Part shown: piece by piece, positions 37,154-45,594 of the stretch
How the letters are laid out: each line of letters opens with the position of its first letter
Position numbering within the stretch: position 1 is the first letter of the stretch
Origin: Bacteroidaceae bacterium
GTDB lineage: Bacteria > Bacteroidota > Bacteroidia > Bacteroidales > Bacteroidaceae
Reading direction: 5' to 3'
DNA length: 64,000 nucleotides
Assembly: GCA_017472635.1 (NCBI GenBank)
Contig: JAFUPU010000105.1
Location: forward strand, 1-64,000
Translations under genes and position numbers: made by a program
The notes under the pieces: model-generated
Databases searched by the model: none
Seen by the model: only the letters and a program-made list of their open reading frames with translations
Told to the model about the DNA's origin: nothing

Positions 37154-38284
37154 CTATTTATTCTTTTTAAAGAGAGTGATAGCTTCTTGCACATTCATTT
37201 TCTGCCCATTGCAAAAAGCCACAATGAAAGCATCCTTAAATTTAGCGCCAATCTCCTTCCTTGTTTTTACAATCTTATTATAATCGGTAGTCTCCCCATA
37301 AGTGTATTTATAGAGTCCGCCTTCTTGATAACAGTCTGCTTCTACCCCTTTCAATTTAGGACTTTTGACTGCCAATTTTTTGTCAGACGTCAGTATCTGT
37401 ACTTTAAATACAGGCACTTGTACAGCCTCTTTGCGCACCACATTCTTTTTTGCAGATGCCTGCTTCGGTCGGTCTTCTCTGACTACAGGTTGCGATGCAT
37501 CTTTTACATCGGTCTGCCTCTCTTTATATGCCTCAAAAGCATTATAGAGACTTTTACTCAAAGCAGCAACCCCGGCTTTACTATTCAGGTATTTCTCCTC
37601 ATCAGGAGTTGAAATATACCCCAATTCTACCAACACACTAGGCATAGAGGTGGCACGCAATACTAGAAAGCCTGCTTGATGTACCCCTTTGTCAAGCCGT
37701 TTGGCTGTTGTTTTGAATTCTCCTTGTATCATCTTTGCAAACGACACACTCTGTTCCATGTATTTATCCTGCATCAGTTCAAAGATTATATAACTCTCTG
37801 CCGAGTTGGGATTGAACCCGGCATAGCGTTCTTCGTAATTCTCTTCTACAAGGATTACCGAGTTTTCACGTTTTGCCACTTCCAAGTTATCATCGGCACG
37901 CGCCATACCCAAGGTATACGTTTCTGCTCCACGGGCAATCTTACCTTTAGGCAGTGCATTGGTATGTATGGATATAAACAAATCAGCGTTTGCATTGTTG
38001 GCTATCCGGGCACGACGTTCCAATGACACAAAGACATCGCTCTTACGTGTATACAATACTTTCACATCCGGACAATTGGCAGAAATCAAATTTCCTAAGG
38101 CCAATGCGACATTCAAATTTATGTTTTTTTCTTGCGCAACACGTCCTACAGCACCGGGGTCACGCCCTCCATGTCCTGCATCAATCACAACAACAAACTC
38201 TTTGCCTTTAGCCATAGAGGTCATCCCCCCCACCAACCAAAAAGCAACAAAGACACTTAGTATGACTATTGTTCTCAGACGCAT
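37154..38284 (-). CDS. N-acetylmuramoyl-L-alanine amidase (Amidase_3)
   Basis: Encodes 376 residues with a signal peptide (~24 residues). Residues ~30-250 form the zinc amidase domain: IDAGHGGRDPGAVG (zinc His), SLERRARIAN, SIHTNA (second His), FELMQDKYMEQS with the zinc Glu region, and VLVELGYIS with the catalytic Glu. A basic linker (~260-290) leads to a C-terminal SPOR-like domain with VQILTSDKKL and GLYKYTYGETTDY. It cleaves peptidoglycan stem peptides during division. It is first in an operon with mlaD. Confidence 0.93.
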   Translation of the reverse strand: MRLRTIVILSVFVAFWLVGGMTSMAKGKEFVVVIDAGHGGRDPGAVGRVAQEKNINLNVALALGNLISANCPDVKVLYTRKSDVFVSLERRARIANNANADLFISIHTNALPKGKIARGAETYTLGMARADDNLEVAKRENSVILVEENYEERYAGFNPNSAESYIIFELMQDKYMEQSVSFAKMIQGEFKTTAKRLDKGVHQAGFLVLRATSMPSVLVELGYISTPDEEKYLNSKAGVAALSKSLYNAFEAYKERQTDVKDASQPVVREDRPKQASAKKNVVRKEAVQVPVFKVQILTSDKKLAVKSPKLKGVEADCYQEGGLYKYTYGETTDYNKIVKTRKEIGAKFKDAFIVAFCNGQKMNVQEAITLFKKNK

Positions 38285-38302
38285 ATTTACCCAAATAGGC
38301 TA

Positions 38303-38310
38303 CAAAATTA
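38303..38310 (-). promoter_or_regulatory. -7 promoter element of the amidase-mlaD operon
   Basis: TAATTTTG on the minus strand, 19 bp upstream of the start at 38284. Confidence 0.6.
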
Positions 38311-38479
38311 CTGATTTTTAAATAAAACTAAAAGAAAAACGCAAGTTTTCAGCCTTATCGAGCCGAATATCCGATGTTTTGGACAATCTTTCAAGCAACA
38401 ATCTCTCAAAATACAGGCAAAACTTTATCCATATTCAATCTTGAACAAAAGAATATTTCACTAATAAGATTGGAATAAT

Positions 38480-38510
38480 TTTGTGCATACCTCAATTTTA
38501 GCTACCTTTG
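38480..38510 (+). promoter_or_regulatory. full-consensus promoter of the transporter gene
   Basis: TTTG (38480-38483), 19 bp, TACCTTTG (38503-38510), 26 bp before the ATG at 38536. Confidence 0.75.
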
Positions 38511-38535
38511 TACAATGTTTTAAAGCTACTCCATT

Positions 38536-39498
38536 ATGCTAAAGTTTCTGAAGGATTGGACGCTTCCTTTTGCCATGTTGATGGGTACGTTCATCTACCT
38601 GCTTTTTGCTAAAGTCTCCCTATTGTCCCCACTCAAACCTTGGGTTGAAACAACAGTGTCTTATCTTATGCCAACCCTGATTTTTGTCATGTTGTTCCTC
38701 ACCTTCTGCAAGGTTCCATTACGCCAGCTCCTCCCTTGCCGTTGGCATCTATGGCTCATCCTTATCCAAACCGGCTGTTGTCTTGCATTGGCAGCCCTGC
38801 TATATTTCATACCTACAATGCCATTCACATTACGTATCTCTTTAGAAGCCGGCATGGCATGCATCATATGTCCCACCGCCACGGCTGCAGCTGTCATAAC
38901 AGCCAAATTAGGAGGCAATGCTTCATCACTCACCACCTATACCATATTGTCCAATCTCACTGCTGCCATCATCGTCCCACTTGTGTTCCCCTTGGTCGAA
39001 CCCCATACCGGCATCACTTTCTGGTCTGCCTTCTTTGTCATTCTCCGACGGGTATTCCCTCTGCTTATCTGCCCTTTCTTGGCTGCCCTTCTCGTCAGAG
39101 CCTTATGCCCCCGCCTACTGCAATTCATCTGCTCCATGCGTAATGCGGCATTCTATCTATGGTCGGTAGCATTGGCTATTGTAGTTGCCCAGACCATCCG
39201 CTCTATAGTGCATAGTTCAGCCGACAGCTATACCTTATTATATATAGGTATAGCCGGGCTCATCACTTGTGCTACCCAATTCGCCATCGGGAAAAACATC
39301 GGTGGGCACTATAACGACCGCATCAGTGCCGGACAGGCATTGGGACAAAAGAATACCATCTTTGCCATTTGGCTTTCTTACACTTATCTCAATCCACTCT
39401 CGTCACTCGGTCCGGGTTCTTATGTACTTTGGCAAAATTTGGTCAACAGTTGGCAACTGTGGAAAAAGAGAAAAAAAGAAGAGCATGGTCTCTCATAA
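38536..39498 (+). CDS. BASS-type (bile acid:sodium symporter superfamily) membrane transporter
   Basis: Encodes 320 residues with about nine to ten hydrophobic segments spanning most of the protein and a basic C-terminal tail. The arrangement, with CIICPTATAAAVITAKLGGNAS in the fourth/fifth helix region and GQALGQKNTIFAIWL near residue 280, matches the SBF/BASS superfamily, in which these unwound helix crossings bind substrate and sodium. The substrate could be a bile acid or an organic anion and cannot be assigned. It is monocistronic and convergent with the mscS gene, with only 6 bp between stops. Confidence 0.75.
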   Translation: MLKFLKDWTLPFAMLMGTFIYLLFAKVSLLSPLKPWVETTVSYLMPTLIFVMLFLTFCKVPLRQLLPCRWHLWLILIQTGCCLALAALLYFIPTMPFTLRISLEAGMACIICPTATAAAVITAKLGGNASSLTTYTILSNLTAAIIVPLVFPLVEPHTGITFWSAFFVILRRVFPLLICPFLAALLVRALCPRLLQFICSMRNAAFYLWSVALAIVVAQTIRSIVHSSADSYTLLYIGIAGLITCATQFAIGKNIGGHYNDRISAGQALGQKNTIFAIWLSYTYLNPLSSLGPGSYVLWQNLVNSWQLWKKRKKEEHGLS

Positions 39499-39504
39499 CC
39501 TACA

Positions 39505-40707
39505 TCACTCCTGCTCTTGAGTAAATACGCTCTCTTTCAAATCCAGTCCTGTAGGACTTTGGAATACACGTAACTTAAACCGGGGTATTACAGCCAACAC
39601 ATAGTCAAAGACATCTGCTTGCAATGTTTCATATTCGGTCCACACCTTGCTGCGCGAAAAGAAATAAAGTTCCATAGGAATACCTTGTGCCGTGGGTTGC
39701 AACTGTCTTACCATCAAGGTCAACTCAGTGTTCACCCGCGGTTCATTCCGCAAATAACGCATCAGATACCTACGAAACACCGTAAGATTGGTGATCTCTT
39801 CCGTGTTGTCATCCGGAGCGACAAGTCCCTCCTCTATATAACCAGCCAACTCCTCTTCTGTACAAAACCGCACGCTCGTCATATCCATACTTACCGACCG
39901 CTTGACACGTCGTCCTCCACTCTCCTGCATACCTCTCCAATTCTGAAACGAGTCACTCACCAAGGTATAGGGCGGAACTGTTACAATCGTGTTATCCCAG
40001 TTACGCACCTTCACAGTTGTCAGTGTCACATCCAACACCACACCGTCAGCCCCATACTTCGTCATGGTTATCCAATCACCGGGACGTACCATATCATTAG
40101 CTGAAAGTTGTACACCTGAAACCAACCCCACAATAGTATCCTTAAAAACCAACATCAACACCGTGGCAGCAGCACCCAATCCAACAAACAGTTCCCACAA
40201 CGATTTCTCCAACAAGATTGCAAATATCCAGATGACACCCATGCAAATAGTCACTACCTTCGCCATCTCGAAAATCCCCTTTAACGGACGGTTTTTCAAC
40301 GTTTCATGCTTACTATTCATCAGATAGACAGAGTCAATAAAACTACAAACCAGACGCAATGATACGGCTATAATATAGACCTCACTGATTTTAACAAGCA
40401 AATCCATCCACAATGGTTTGTCATAAAGTGCAAAAGGCAGTAACACATACACCACCAACGATGGCACTACATGGCAAATGTTATTCAACACCTTGTCATT
40501 CAACAACTGGTCGTCCCAAGTCACATGAGTCTTCTTGACCACAGCCTTGACTGCCGGCTGCACGATATGTCTACACACAAAGTCAGCCCCCCAGGCGATC
40601 AATGCAATCAACAAGAATGTGATGACACGCTGTACGACACCCACATTCACATAGTCAATCCCCCACTCAGCCAAAAGCTCTATCAACTCATTTGTTACTA
40701 TTTCCAT
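39505..40707 (-). CDS. MscS-family mechanosensitive channel
   Basis: From the ATG at 40707 the protein is 400 residues. Transmembrane helices lie at ~20-38, ~65-90, ~95-115 and the pore helix region near 150-185 (LFVGLGAAATVLMLVFKDTIVGLVSGV), followed by the MscS beta domain (MVRPGDWITM, NTIVTVPPYTLVSDSF) and a C-terminal alpha/beta domain. It opens under membrane tension to release osmolytes. Upstream in-frame ATGs at 40731 and 40755 overlap or precede the -7 element at 40733-40740, so the third ATG is the likely start. Confidence 0.88.
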   Translation of the reverse strand: MEIVTNELIELLAEWGIDYVNVGVVQRVITFLLIALIAWGADFVCRHIVQPAVKAVVKKTHVTWDDQLLNDKVLNNICHVVPSLVVYVLLPFALYDKPLWMDLLVKISEVYIIAVSLRLVCSFIDSVYLMNSKHETLKNRPLKGIFEMAKVVTICMGVIWIFAILLEKSLWELFVGLGAAATVLMLVFKDTIVGLVSGVQLSANDMVRPGDWITMTKYGADGVVLDVTLTTVKVRNWDNTIVTVPPYTLVSDSFQNWRGMQESGGRRVKRSVSMDMTSVRFCTEEELAGYIEEGLVAPDDNTEEITNLTVFRRYLMRYLRNEPRVNTELTLMVRQLQPTAQGIPMELYFFSRSKVWTEYETLQADVFDYVLAVIPRFKLRVFQSPTGLDLKESVFTQEQE

Positions 40708-40732
40708 CTTACTCTCTTCCGTTAAATTCATG

Positions 40733-40740
40733 CAAAAGTA
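40733..40740 (-). promoter_or_regulatory. -7 promoter element of the mscS gene
   Basis: TACTTTTG on the minus strand; transcription starts about 40726, which sets the usable start at 40707. Confidence 0.65.
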
Positions 40741-40816
40741 GAAAAGAAACAGCACATTTCCATTCTTTTCACACTAAAAATAGTGAAAATCATATACTTT
40801 CTACTATAGAAATGCG

Positions 40817-40824
40817 TACATTTG
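40817..40824 (+). promoter_or_regulatory. -7 promoter element of radC
   Basis: TACATTTG, 26 bp before the radC start at 40850. Confidence 0.6.
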
Positions 40825-40849
40825 CACATTCTAACCTCCCAAGAACAGT

Positions 40850-41542
40850 ATGTCTGAAAAAAGATTATCCATAAACCAATGGGCTGAAGAAGACCGCCCA
40901 CGCGAAAAAATGACAAGATGGGGTGCCGAAGCACTCTCTGATGCCGAATTACTTGCCATACTCATCGGTTCAGGAAACACAGATGAAAGTGCCGTAGCTC
41001 TTATGCGGCGTATTTTGGCTGATTGCAACAACAACCTGAACGAGTTGGGAAAACGTTCCATAGAAGAGTTATGCCGTTTCAAAGGGATTGGTGCCGCCAA
41101 AGCCATAACTTTACAAGCTGCATGCGAACTGGGGAAAAGACGTGCGTTACAACAACCCGAAGAACGAAAGCGTATCTGTTCTTCACGTGACATCTACGCA
41201 TTGATGCACCCACGCATGTGCGACCTTCCCGTTGAAGAGAGTTGGATTTTATTGCTCAACCAAGCCAACAGGGTGATTGACAGCCAACGGTTGAGCACCG
41301 GAGGCATCACCGACACCTCCGTAGATATACGCCTGATTTTGCGCGAAGCCATACTCAAGCGTGCCACAGCCATCGTTTTATGTCACAACCACCCTTCCGG
41401 CAATATCCGTCCCAGCCGTTTCGATGACAACCTGACCGACCGGTTGGCACAATCATGCCAAATCATGAACATAAAACTAATTGACCACGTTATTATCACC
41501 GATGGAGAATATTACAGTTATTCCGATGAAGGAAAGATATAA
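40850..41542 (+). CDS. radC: RadC family JAB-domain protein
   Basis: Encodes 230 residues. The N-terminal helix-hairpin-helix region contains LSDAELLAILIGSG and CRFKGIGAAKAI. The C-terminal JAB/MPN metalloprotease-like domain contains LCHNHPSGNIRPSRFDD, with the HxHPSGxxxxSxxD zinc signature. The function remains unsettled in the family; a DNA-repair role was proposed from early genetics but not supported later. It has its own promoter and is followed by a DUF59 gene with a separate promoter. Confidence 0.93.
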   Translation: MSEKRLSINQWAEEDRPREKMTRWGAEALSDAELLAILIGSGNTDESAVALMRRILADCNNNLNELGKRSIEELCRFKGIGAAKAITLQAACELGKRRALQQPEERKRICSSRDIYALMHPRMCDLPVEESWILLLNQANRVIDSQRLSTGGITDTSVDIRLILREAILKRATAIVLCHNHPSGNIRPSRFDDNLTDRLAQSCQIMNIKLIDHVIITDGEYYSYSDEGKI

Positions 41543-41580
41543 AATTCAATGAAGTCCCCACCGAAAAAAGAGGTTTTTCC

Positions 41581-41611
41581 TTTGTTCTTCGCTCAGCTTA
41601 CACTATCTTTG
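41581..41611 (+). promoter_or_regulatory. full-consensus promoter of the DUF59-lpxH pair
   Basis: TTTG (41581-41584), 19 bp, TATCTTTG (41604-41611), 25 bp before the start at 41636. Confidence 0.75.
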
Positions 41612-41635
41612 CACACTGAAAAAGCATAAACAACT

Positions 41636-41953
41636 ATGAACGATATAAAATTCCAGACGGAAGAGCGCATCATTGAGATGCTGAAAACTGTATACGACCC
41701 AGAGATACCTGTCAACATCTACGATTTGGGGCTCATCTACAAAATAGACGTAGAGGAGGATGGAAAAGTCATCATCGACATGACATTGACTGCCCCCAAC
41801 TGCCCGGCTGCCGACTTTATCATGGAGGATGTAAGACAAAAGGTCGAATCGATAGACATTGTCTCCAGCGCCACCATCAACCTGGTGTTCGAGCCCGAGT
41901 GGGACAAAGACATGATGAGTGAAGAAGCCAAACTCGAATTGGGATTCCTATAA
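41636..41953 (+). CDS. DUF59/MIP18-family iron-sulfur assembly protein (SufT-like)
   Basis: Encodes 105 residues. The whole protein is a DUF59 domain: TVYDPEIPVNIYDLGLIYKI, then MTLTAPNCPAADFI with the conserved Cys, and FEPEWDKDMMSEEAK. Members help assemble or deliver Fe-S clusters (SufT, MIP18) or act in phenylacetate oxygenase maturation (PaaD). No suf genes are nearby, so a general maturation role is likely. The lpxH gene follows 42 bp downstream. Confidence 0.9.
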   Translation: MNDIKFQTEERIIEMLKTVYDPEIPVNIYDLGLIYKIDVEEDGKVIIDMTLTAPNCPAADFIMEDVRQKVESIDIVSSATINLVFEPEWDKDMMSEEAKLELGFL

Positions 41954-41995
41954 ACGACTTTCAAAAACCCCGACATACACTCCTATCTACATTTT

Positions 41996-42769
41996 ATGAA
42001 CAAGAACATCTATTTCATCTCTGATGCACATTTAGGTTCGAGAGCCATCCCTCACCGCCGCACCCACGAACGCCGGTTAGTCAATTTTCTTGAGAACATA
42101 AAGGATAAAGCGGATGCTGTCTATCTGTTAGGAGACATGTTTGACTTCTGGTACGAGTTCAAGACCGTTGTCCCCCGCGGATATACCCGCTTTTTGGGGA
42201 AATTGTCGGAACTGACAGACAGAGGAGTGGAAGTCCATTTCTTTGTCGGCAACCACGACCAATGGTGTACCGACTATCTTGAGGATGAATGTGGTGTCAT
42301 CATACACCGCACTCCCGAAACCATCGAGATTGGAGAGAAGATATTCTACCTTGCCCATGGCGATGGCCTCGACTATGCCGACCGTAAATGGACTGTCAGA
42401 CTCTTGCAGCAACTATTCCACAGCAACATACTTCGCAAGATGTTCTCTTGCCTGCATCCGCGCTGGAGTGTCGACTTCGGACTTGAATGGGCAAAGCATA
42501 GCCGCATGAAACGCATAGATGGCAAAGAGCCTCCTTATCAGGGTGAAGACAGAGAAGGACTCGTCCTGTATGCCAAAGATTACTTGAAAGACCATCCCGA
42601 GATAAACTATTTCATCTTCGGACACCGCCACATCGAACTTGACCTGATGCTCGGAAGGCAAACCCGCATACTTATTTTGGGAGAATGGATCAGTTGTTTC
42701 TCTTATGCCGTCTACGATGGCGAAAACATCTTCCTCGAACAGTTCATCGAAGGGGTCAGCAAACCATAG
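41996..42769 (+). CDS. lpxH: UDP-2,3-diacylglucosamine diphosphatase
   Basis: Encodes 257 residues. The calcineurin-like di-metal motifs are complete: SDAHLGS at the N-terminus, GDMFDFW, GNHDQW, HGDGLDYAD and GHRHIE. The enzyme hydrolyses UDP-2,3-diacylglucosamine to lipid X at the inner membrane in lipid A synthesis. It lies downstream of the DUF59 gene, probably co-transcribed, and is directly adjacent (no gap) to the convergent gene remnant. Confidence 0.93.
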   Translation: MNKNIYFISDAHLGSRAIPHRRTHERRLVNFLENIKDKADAVYLLGDMFDFWYEFKTVVPRGYTRFLGKLSELTDRGVEVHFFVGNHDQWCTDYLEDECGVIIHRTPETIEIGEKIFYLAHGDGLDYADRKWTVRLLQQLFHSNILRKMFSCLHPRWSVDFGLEWAKHSRMKRIDGKEPPYQGEDREGLVLYAKDYLKDHPEINYFIFGHRHIELDLMLGRQTRILILGEWISCFSYAVYDGENIFLEQFIEGVSKP

Positions 42770-43183
42770 CTACCACCCTTCACAACTCACCACCATCTTT
42801 TCACACACACTATTGTTGTAAAACGTCACAGTAGCTTCCCCCTTTTCATCCAGACGAAGGTCTGGATTCCAATATAGGGTACGACGGTAATCCACCTCAC
42901 CTGGCATCATCTCACGATTGTATCGGGGATGATAGCAATCTGCAACGTATGAATAACCATCGATATACGTACGGCGATGACCAGGCACATTTATTGCACG
43001 GTCATAGGCAAATACACTTACCAAAGTCTTTCTCTTTTTCGACTTTTCCATCTGCTTCACCGTCTTTTCGTCAAACCAATCGTAATACCGATAGGCTAAT
43101 GGGTCATCGTATACCAATATATAATCTACATCTCCGATTGGCAATGACTGTACCGCTATCTTAGCAGCTGTCTTTGAAGCATC
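42770..43183 (-). pseudogene. 3' remnant of a large secreted/TonB-associated protein
   Basis: The frame opens after a TAG (43184-43186) and has no ATG start for a mature protein; 138 codons remain. The end, YWNPDLRLDEKGEATVTFYNNS, is the characteristic terminal segment of long Bacteroides proteins with carboxypeptidase-regulatory-like or macroglobulin-like domains, where a beta sandwich closes the protein. VDYILVYDDPLAYRYYDWFD precedes it. The 5' several hundred codons are absent and AT-rich non-coding sequence plus repeat copy C follows. Pseudogene status is inferred from the missing start and signal peptide. Confidence 0.55.
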
Positions 43184-43385
43184 CTATTTCAACTATAAAA
43201 TATGGTTTATTCCATAGAGAGATAAGCTATATTTTATACATTCTCCCTCTATTTTTAACTTGAAAAGAGGCACGTGCCGGCAACCGTGATTTCACAAAGG
43301 AATGGTTGCTGATGACTGATAAACAGCATAATATTGAAAGAGATAGAGAGAGAAATGTGAAAAAGTGTATATAAAGTCGGAAAAG

Positions 43386-43480
43386 TGGCAGGACTTGGAC
43401 CGTTCTGTTGCAGGACTCATGCGGCTGAGTCCTGCAACAGACGAAGATATGTCCAGGAGATTTTTGAAAATATCAAGGAT
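43386..43480 (+). repeat. GTCCTG-family palindromic repeat, copy C
   Basis: The palindrome GTTGCAGGACTCA (43407-43419) / TGAGTCCTGCAAC (43426-43438) is identical to that of copy A. The flanks GTGGCAGGACTTGGA and GAGATTTTTGAAAATATC are also shared with copy A in the opposite orientation. It lies in the otherwise empty 43184-43714 region, which also has an AT-rich stem at 43194-43238. Confidence 0.75.
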
Positions 43481-43656
43481 ATAGCCGAGCATGTCAAGCA
43501 ACCAATTAATTTCGAAAGCAGTGACGGAGACAGAAAAGTCGTAAAAGCGCTTTCCTTTCACACATAGAATCGTGAAGTACAACCATATAGATGCAAATCG
43601 GAAGAGATTCAAAAGAATACAAAGTTCATTCCTTATAACATTTTCTCTATTACAGA

Positions 43657-43688
43657 TTTGGGTACACAAAGAATTTTGCTTACTTTTG
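43657..43688 (+). promoter_or_regulatory. promoter of purN
   Basis: TTTG (43657-43660), 20 bp, TACTTTTG (43681-43688), 26 bp before the purN start. Confidence 0.7.
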
Positions 43689-43714
43689 CAGAAATATTCA
43701 ATTGACTAATTCAA

Positions 43715-44311
43715 ATGGAAATGAAAGATAAAAAATGCCGTATAGCTGTTTTGGCCTCGGGTGAAGGGAGCAATGCCGAAGCTCTTGTACACTATTTCGC
43801 GACACATCAAGACATAGAAGTGACACTGATGGTATCTAATAAAGAACACGCAGGCGTGCACGCACGCATGAAGAGACTGGGAATTCCTTGTCATACCATT
43901 GGGAAACAAGAGTGGCAACCCGGCTCTGCAGGTAATCAGATAAGAACTTTGATGGAGAACGAAGGCATTGACCTGATTGTATTGGCAGGCTTTTTGGGTT
44001 ATATTCCCGAAACGATAGTGAAAGCGTATGAAGGACGCATTGTAAACATTCACCCTTCGCTATTACCCAAATATGGCGGGAAAGGCATGTGGGGGCATCA
44101 TGTACACGAAGCTGTAATAGCTGCAAACGAGACCGTTAGCGGAATCACCATACACCATGTATCTGAAAAATTAGACGAGGGAACTATCATCTTCCAAGCA
44201 CAATGCGAAGTGTTACCCAATGACACACCCGACTCATTGGCTGCCCGCATACACAAACTTGAGCATGAACACTATCCACATGTTGTAGAAGAATTGGCAA
44301 CGAGACTATAA
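43715..44311 (+). CDS. purN: phosphoribosylglycinamide formyltransferase
   Basis: Encodes 198 residues. The N-terminal ASGEGSNAEAL loop binds the phosphoribosyl group, VNIHPSLLPKYGG carries the catalytic Asn-x-His, and HHVSEKLDEGTIIFQ carries the catalytic Asp. It transfers a formyl group from 10-formyl-THF to GAR in purine synthesis. It is monocistronic, with a full promoter and a terminator. A second in-frame ATG two codons downstream could also be used. Confidence 0.95.
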   Translation: MEMKDKKCRIAVLASGEGSNAEALVHYFATHQDIEVTLMVSNKEHAGVHARMKRLGIPCHTIGKQEWQPGSAGNQIRTLMENEGIDLIVLAGFLGYIPETIVKAYEGRIVNIHPSLLPKYGGKGMWGHHVHEAVIAANETVSGITIHHVSEKLDEGTIIFQAQCEVLPNDTPDSLAARIHKLEHEHYPHVVEELATRL

Positions 44312-44316
44312 CATAA

Positions 44317-44350
44317 AAAAAGAGGAACTCCACACGAAGTTCCTCTTTTT
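44317..44350 (+). terminator. purN terminator
   Basis: A 13-bp stem AAAAAGAGGAACT / AGTTCCTCTTTTT just after the purN stop. It may also stop transcription from the convergent tRNA-Leu gene. Confidence 0.9.
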
Positions 44351-44356
44351 ATTGAG

Positions 44357-44438
44357 TGCGCCTAATAGGACTCGAACCTACACGCCGCGAAGCACCAGAT
44401 CCTAAGTCTGGCGTGTCTACCAATTTCACCACAGGCGC
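44357..44438 (-). tRNA. tRNA-Leu (UAG)
   Basis: The 5' end GCGCCTG at 44438 pairs with TAGGCGC; discriminator A. Anticodon stem CCAGA/TCTGG with loop CTTAGGA gives anticodon TAG. The long variable arm TGCTTCGCGGCGT and D-loop AATTGGTAGAC are typical of leucine. CCA is not encoded. Confidence 0.97.
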
Positions 44439-44461
44439 ATGACTCTTGGACGATTCGGGTG

Positions 44462-44469
44462 CAAAGATA
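44462..44469 (-). promoter_or_regulatory. -7 promoter element of tRNA-Leu
   Basis: TATCTTTG on the minus strand, 24 bp upstream of the mature tRNA end. Confidence 0.65.
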
Positions 44470-44549
44470 ACGAACTTTCTGAGAATAACCAAATTTTCAA
44501 GAGAGGAAAACTCACTAATGCCACGTTTCGTCACACAAACAGTTATTAA

Positions 44550-45575
44550 TTAGTGGTTATTCAACCACAAACGTGCCTCTTCGATAATCGTATCAAGTCC
44601 ACGTGCCATATCATCAGTTTTCATGTCTACCCGAACATCCGGGTCAATGCCAAACTCCAACTGTTCCATATCGGGACCATACGTAGGGCAGGCAGAGAAA
44701 CGTACACTCCAGCCACAAGGCAGTTCAGAAGAATAAGGCATACCCGAACCACCTCCTGTCCGGTCACCCATCACCGTAACAAGGGGAAACTGGCGCATGG
44801 TGTTGACAAAATCGTTAGTGGCACTATAAGAGCGACGATTGGTGAGCAAAACTACCGGTTTTTGCCAACGGATGGAGTTGGAAGGTTCTATATAGAGAGG
44901 TTCGGGAGAGGCAAAATCGTCATGTGCAGTGCCCCGCTTATGGGTTATATAACCGGTGCACATCCGCTCGTTGGTAAAACGCGATGCCAACTTTGAAGCA
45001 TTGGTAAGCAACCCTCCCCCATTGCTGCGCACATCCAGAATCATGCCATTACACAATGCCAACTCGCGAAGCATATCACTTAAGTTTCCTTCGCTAATAC
45101 CCGATGAGAAATCACCATAATAGACATAAGCCAAGTTATCATCGAGTATCGTATACTTCAATCCGCCTGCTATCTTATAATCTGTACCCAAATAGTTACG
45201 CTGAATGCTATCACTGAAATTGGCGGGATAGTCTTCAAACCATTTCCAATAACGTGCAACATCGTAATTAGCATAGAGATTGACATGCCCGTCACGCAAC
45301 TCGGCAAGCATATTCCCCAACACCTCAAACAGTCCTTTGACAGGCATATCGGGAGTTATATATCTTTCGTAGCGTGTATAGACTTCGTCCCAATCAAGCC
45401 CATACTCTGCGTGCTTATAATCAAAGAAACAATATTGCCGATCAATGATATGCCACAATGCCTCAAAATTGCCTTGCGGAGTATTGTCATACGTCTCTTC
45501 TTCAATACATGAGTTCAAAAGGAAGAATAAGACCGCTAACCAACCGACGGTACAAGCTTGCATTGAATGTTTCAT
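44550..45575 (-). CDS. S41-family peptidase, lipoprotein
   Basis: Encodes 341 residues. A signal sequence ends in LLNSC, a lipobox with Cys near 23. Residues ~35-110 match the tricorn-like N-terminal helical region (FEALWHIIDRQYCFFDY) and ~180-330 the S41 (C-terminal processing protease-like) fold: LDVRSNGGG, LTNRRSYSATNDF with the nucleophile Ser, and VMGDRTGGGSG. It probably degrades peptides at the envelope. It is last in the parC-DUF3316-S41 operon (19 bp after DUF3316). No PDZ domain is evident. Confidence 0.9.
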   Translation of the reverse strand: MKHSMQACTVGWLAVLFFLLNSCIEEETYDNTPQGNFEALWHIIDRQYCFFDYKHAEYGLDWDEVYTRYERYITPDMPVKGLFEVLGNMLAELRDGHVNLYANYDVARYWKWFEDYPANFSDSIQRNYLGTDYKIAGGLKYTILDDNLAYVYYGDFSSGISEGNLSDMLRELALCNGMILDVRSNGGGLLTNASKLASRFTNERMCTGYITHKRGTAHDDFASPEPLYIEPSNSIRWQKPVVLLTNRRSYSATNDFVNTMRQFPLVTVMGDRTGGGSGMPYSSELPCGWSVRFSACPTYGPDMEQLEFGIDPDVRVDMKTDDMARGLDTIIEEARLWLNNH

Positions 45576-45594
45576 AAGCTTACTTTTTTCAGAT

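Noticed and set aside
43292..43669. 125-codon frame on the minus strand
   Set aside because: It spans repeat copy C and AT-rich filler; no start context or homology.
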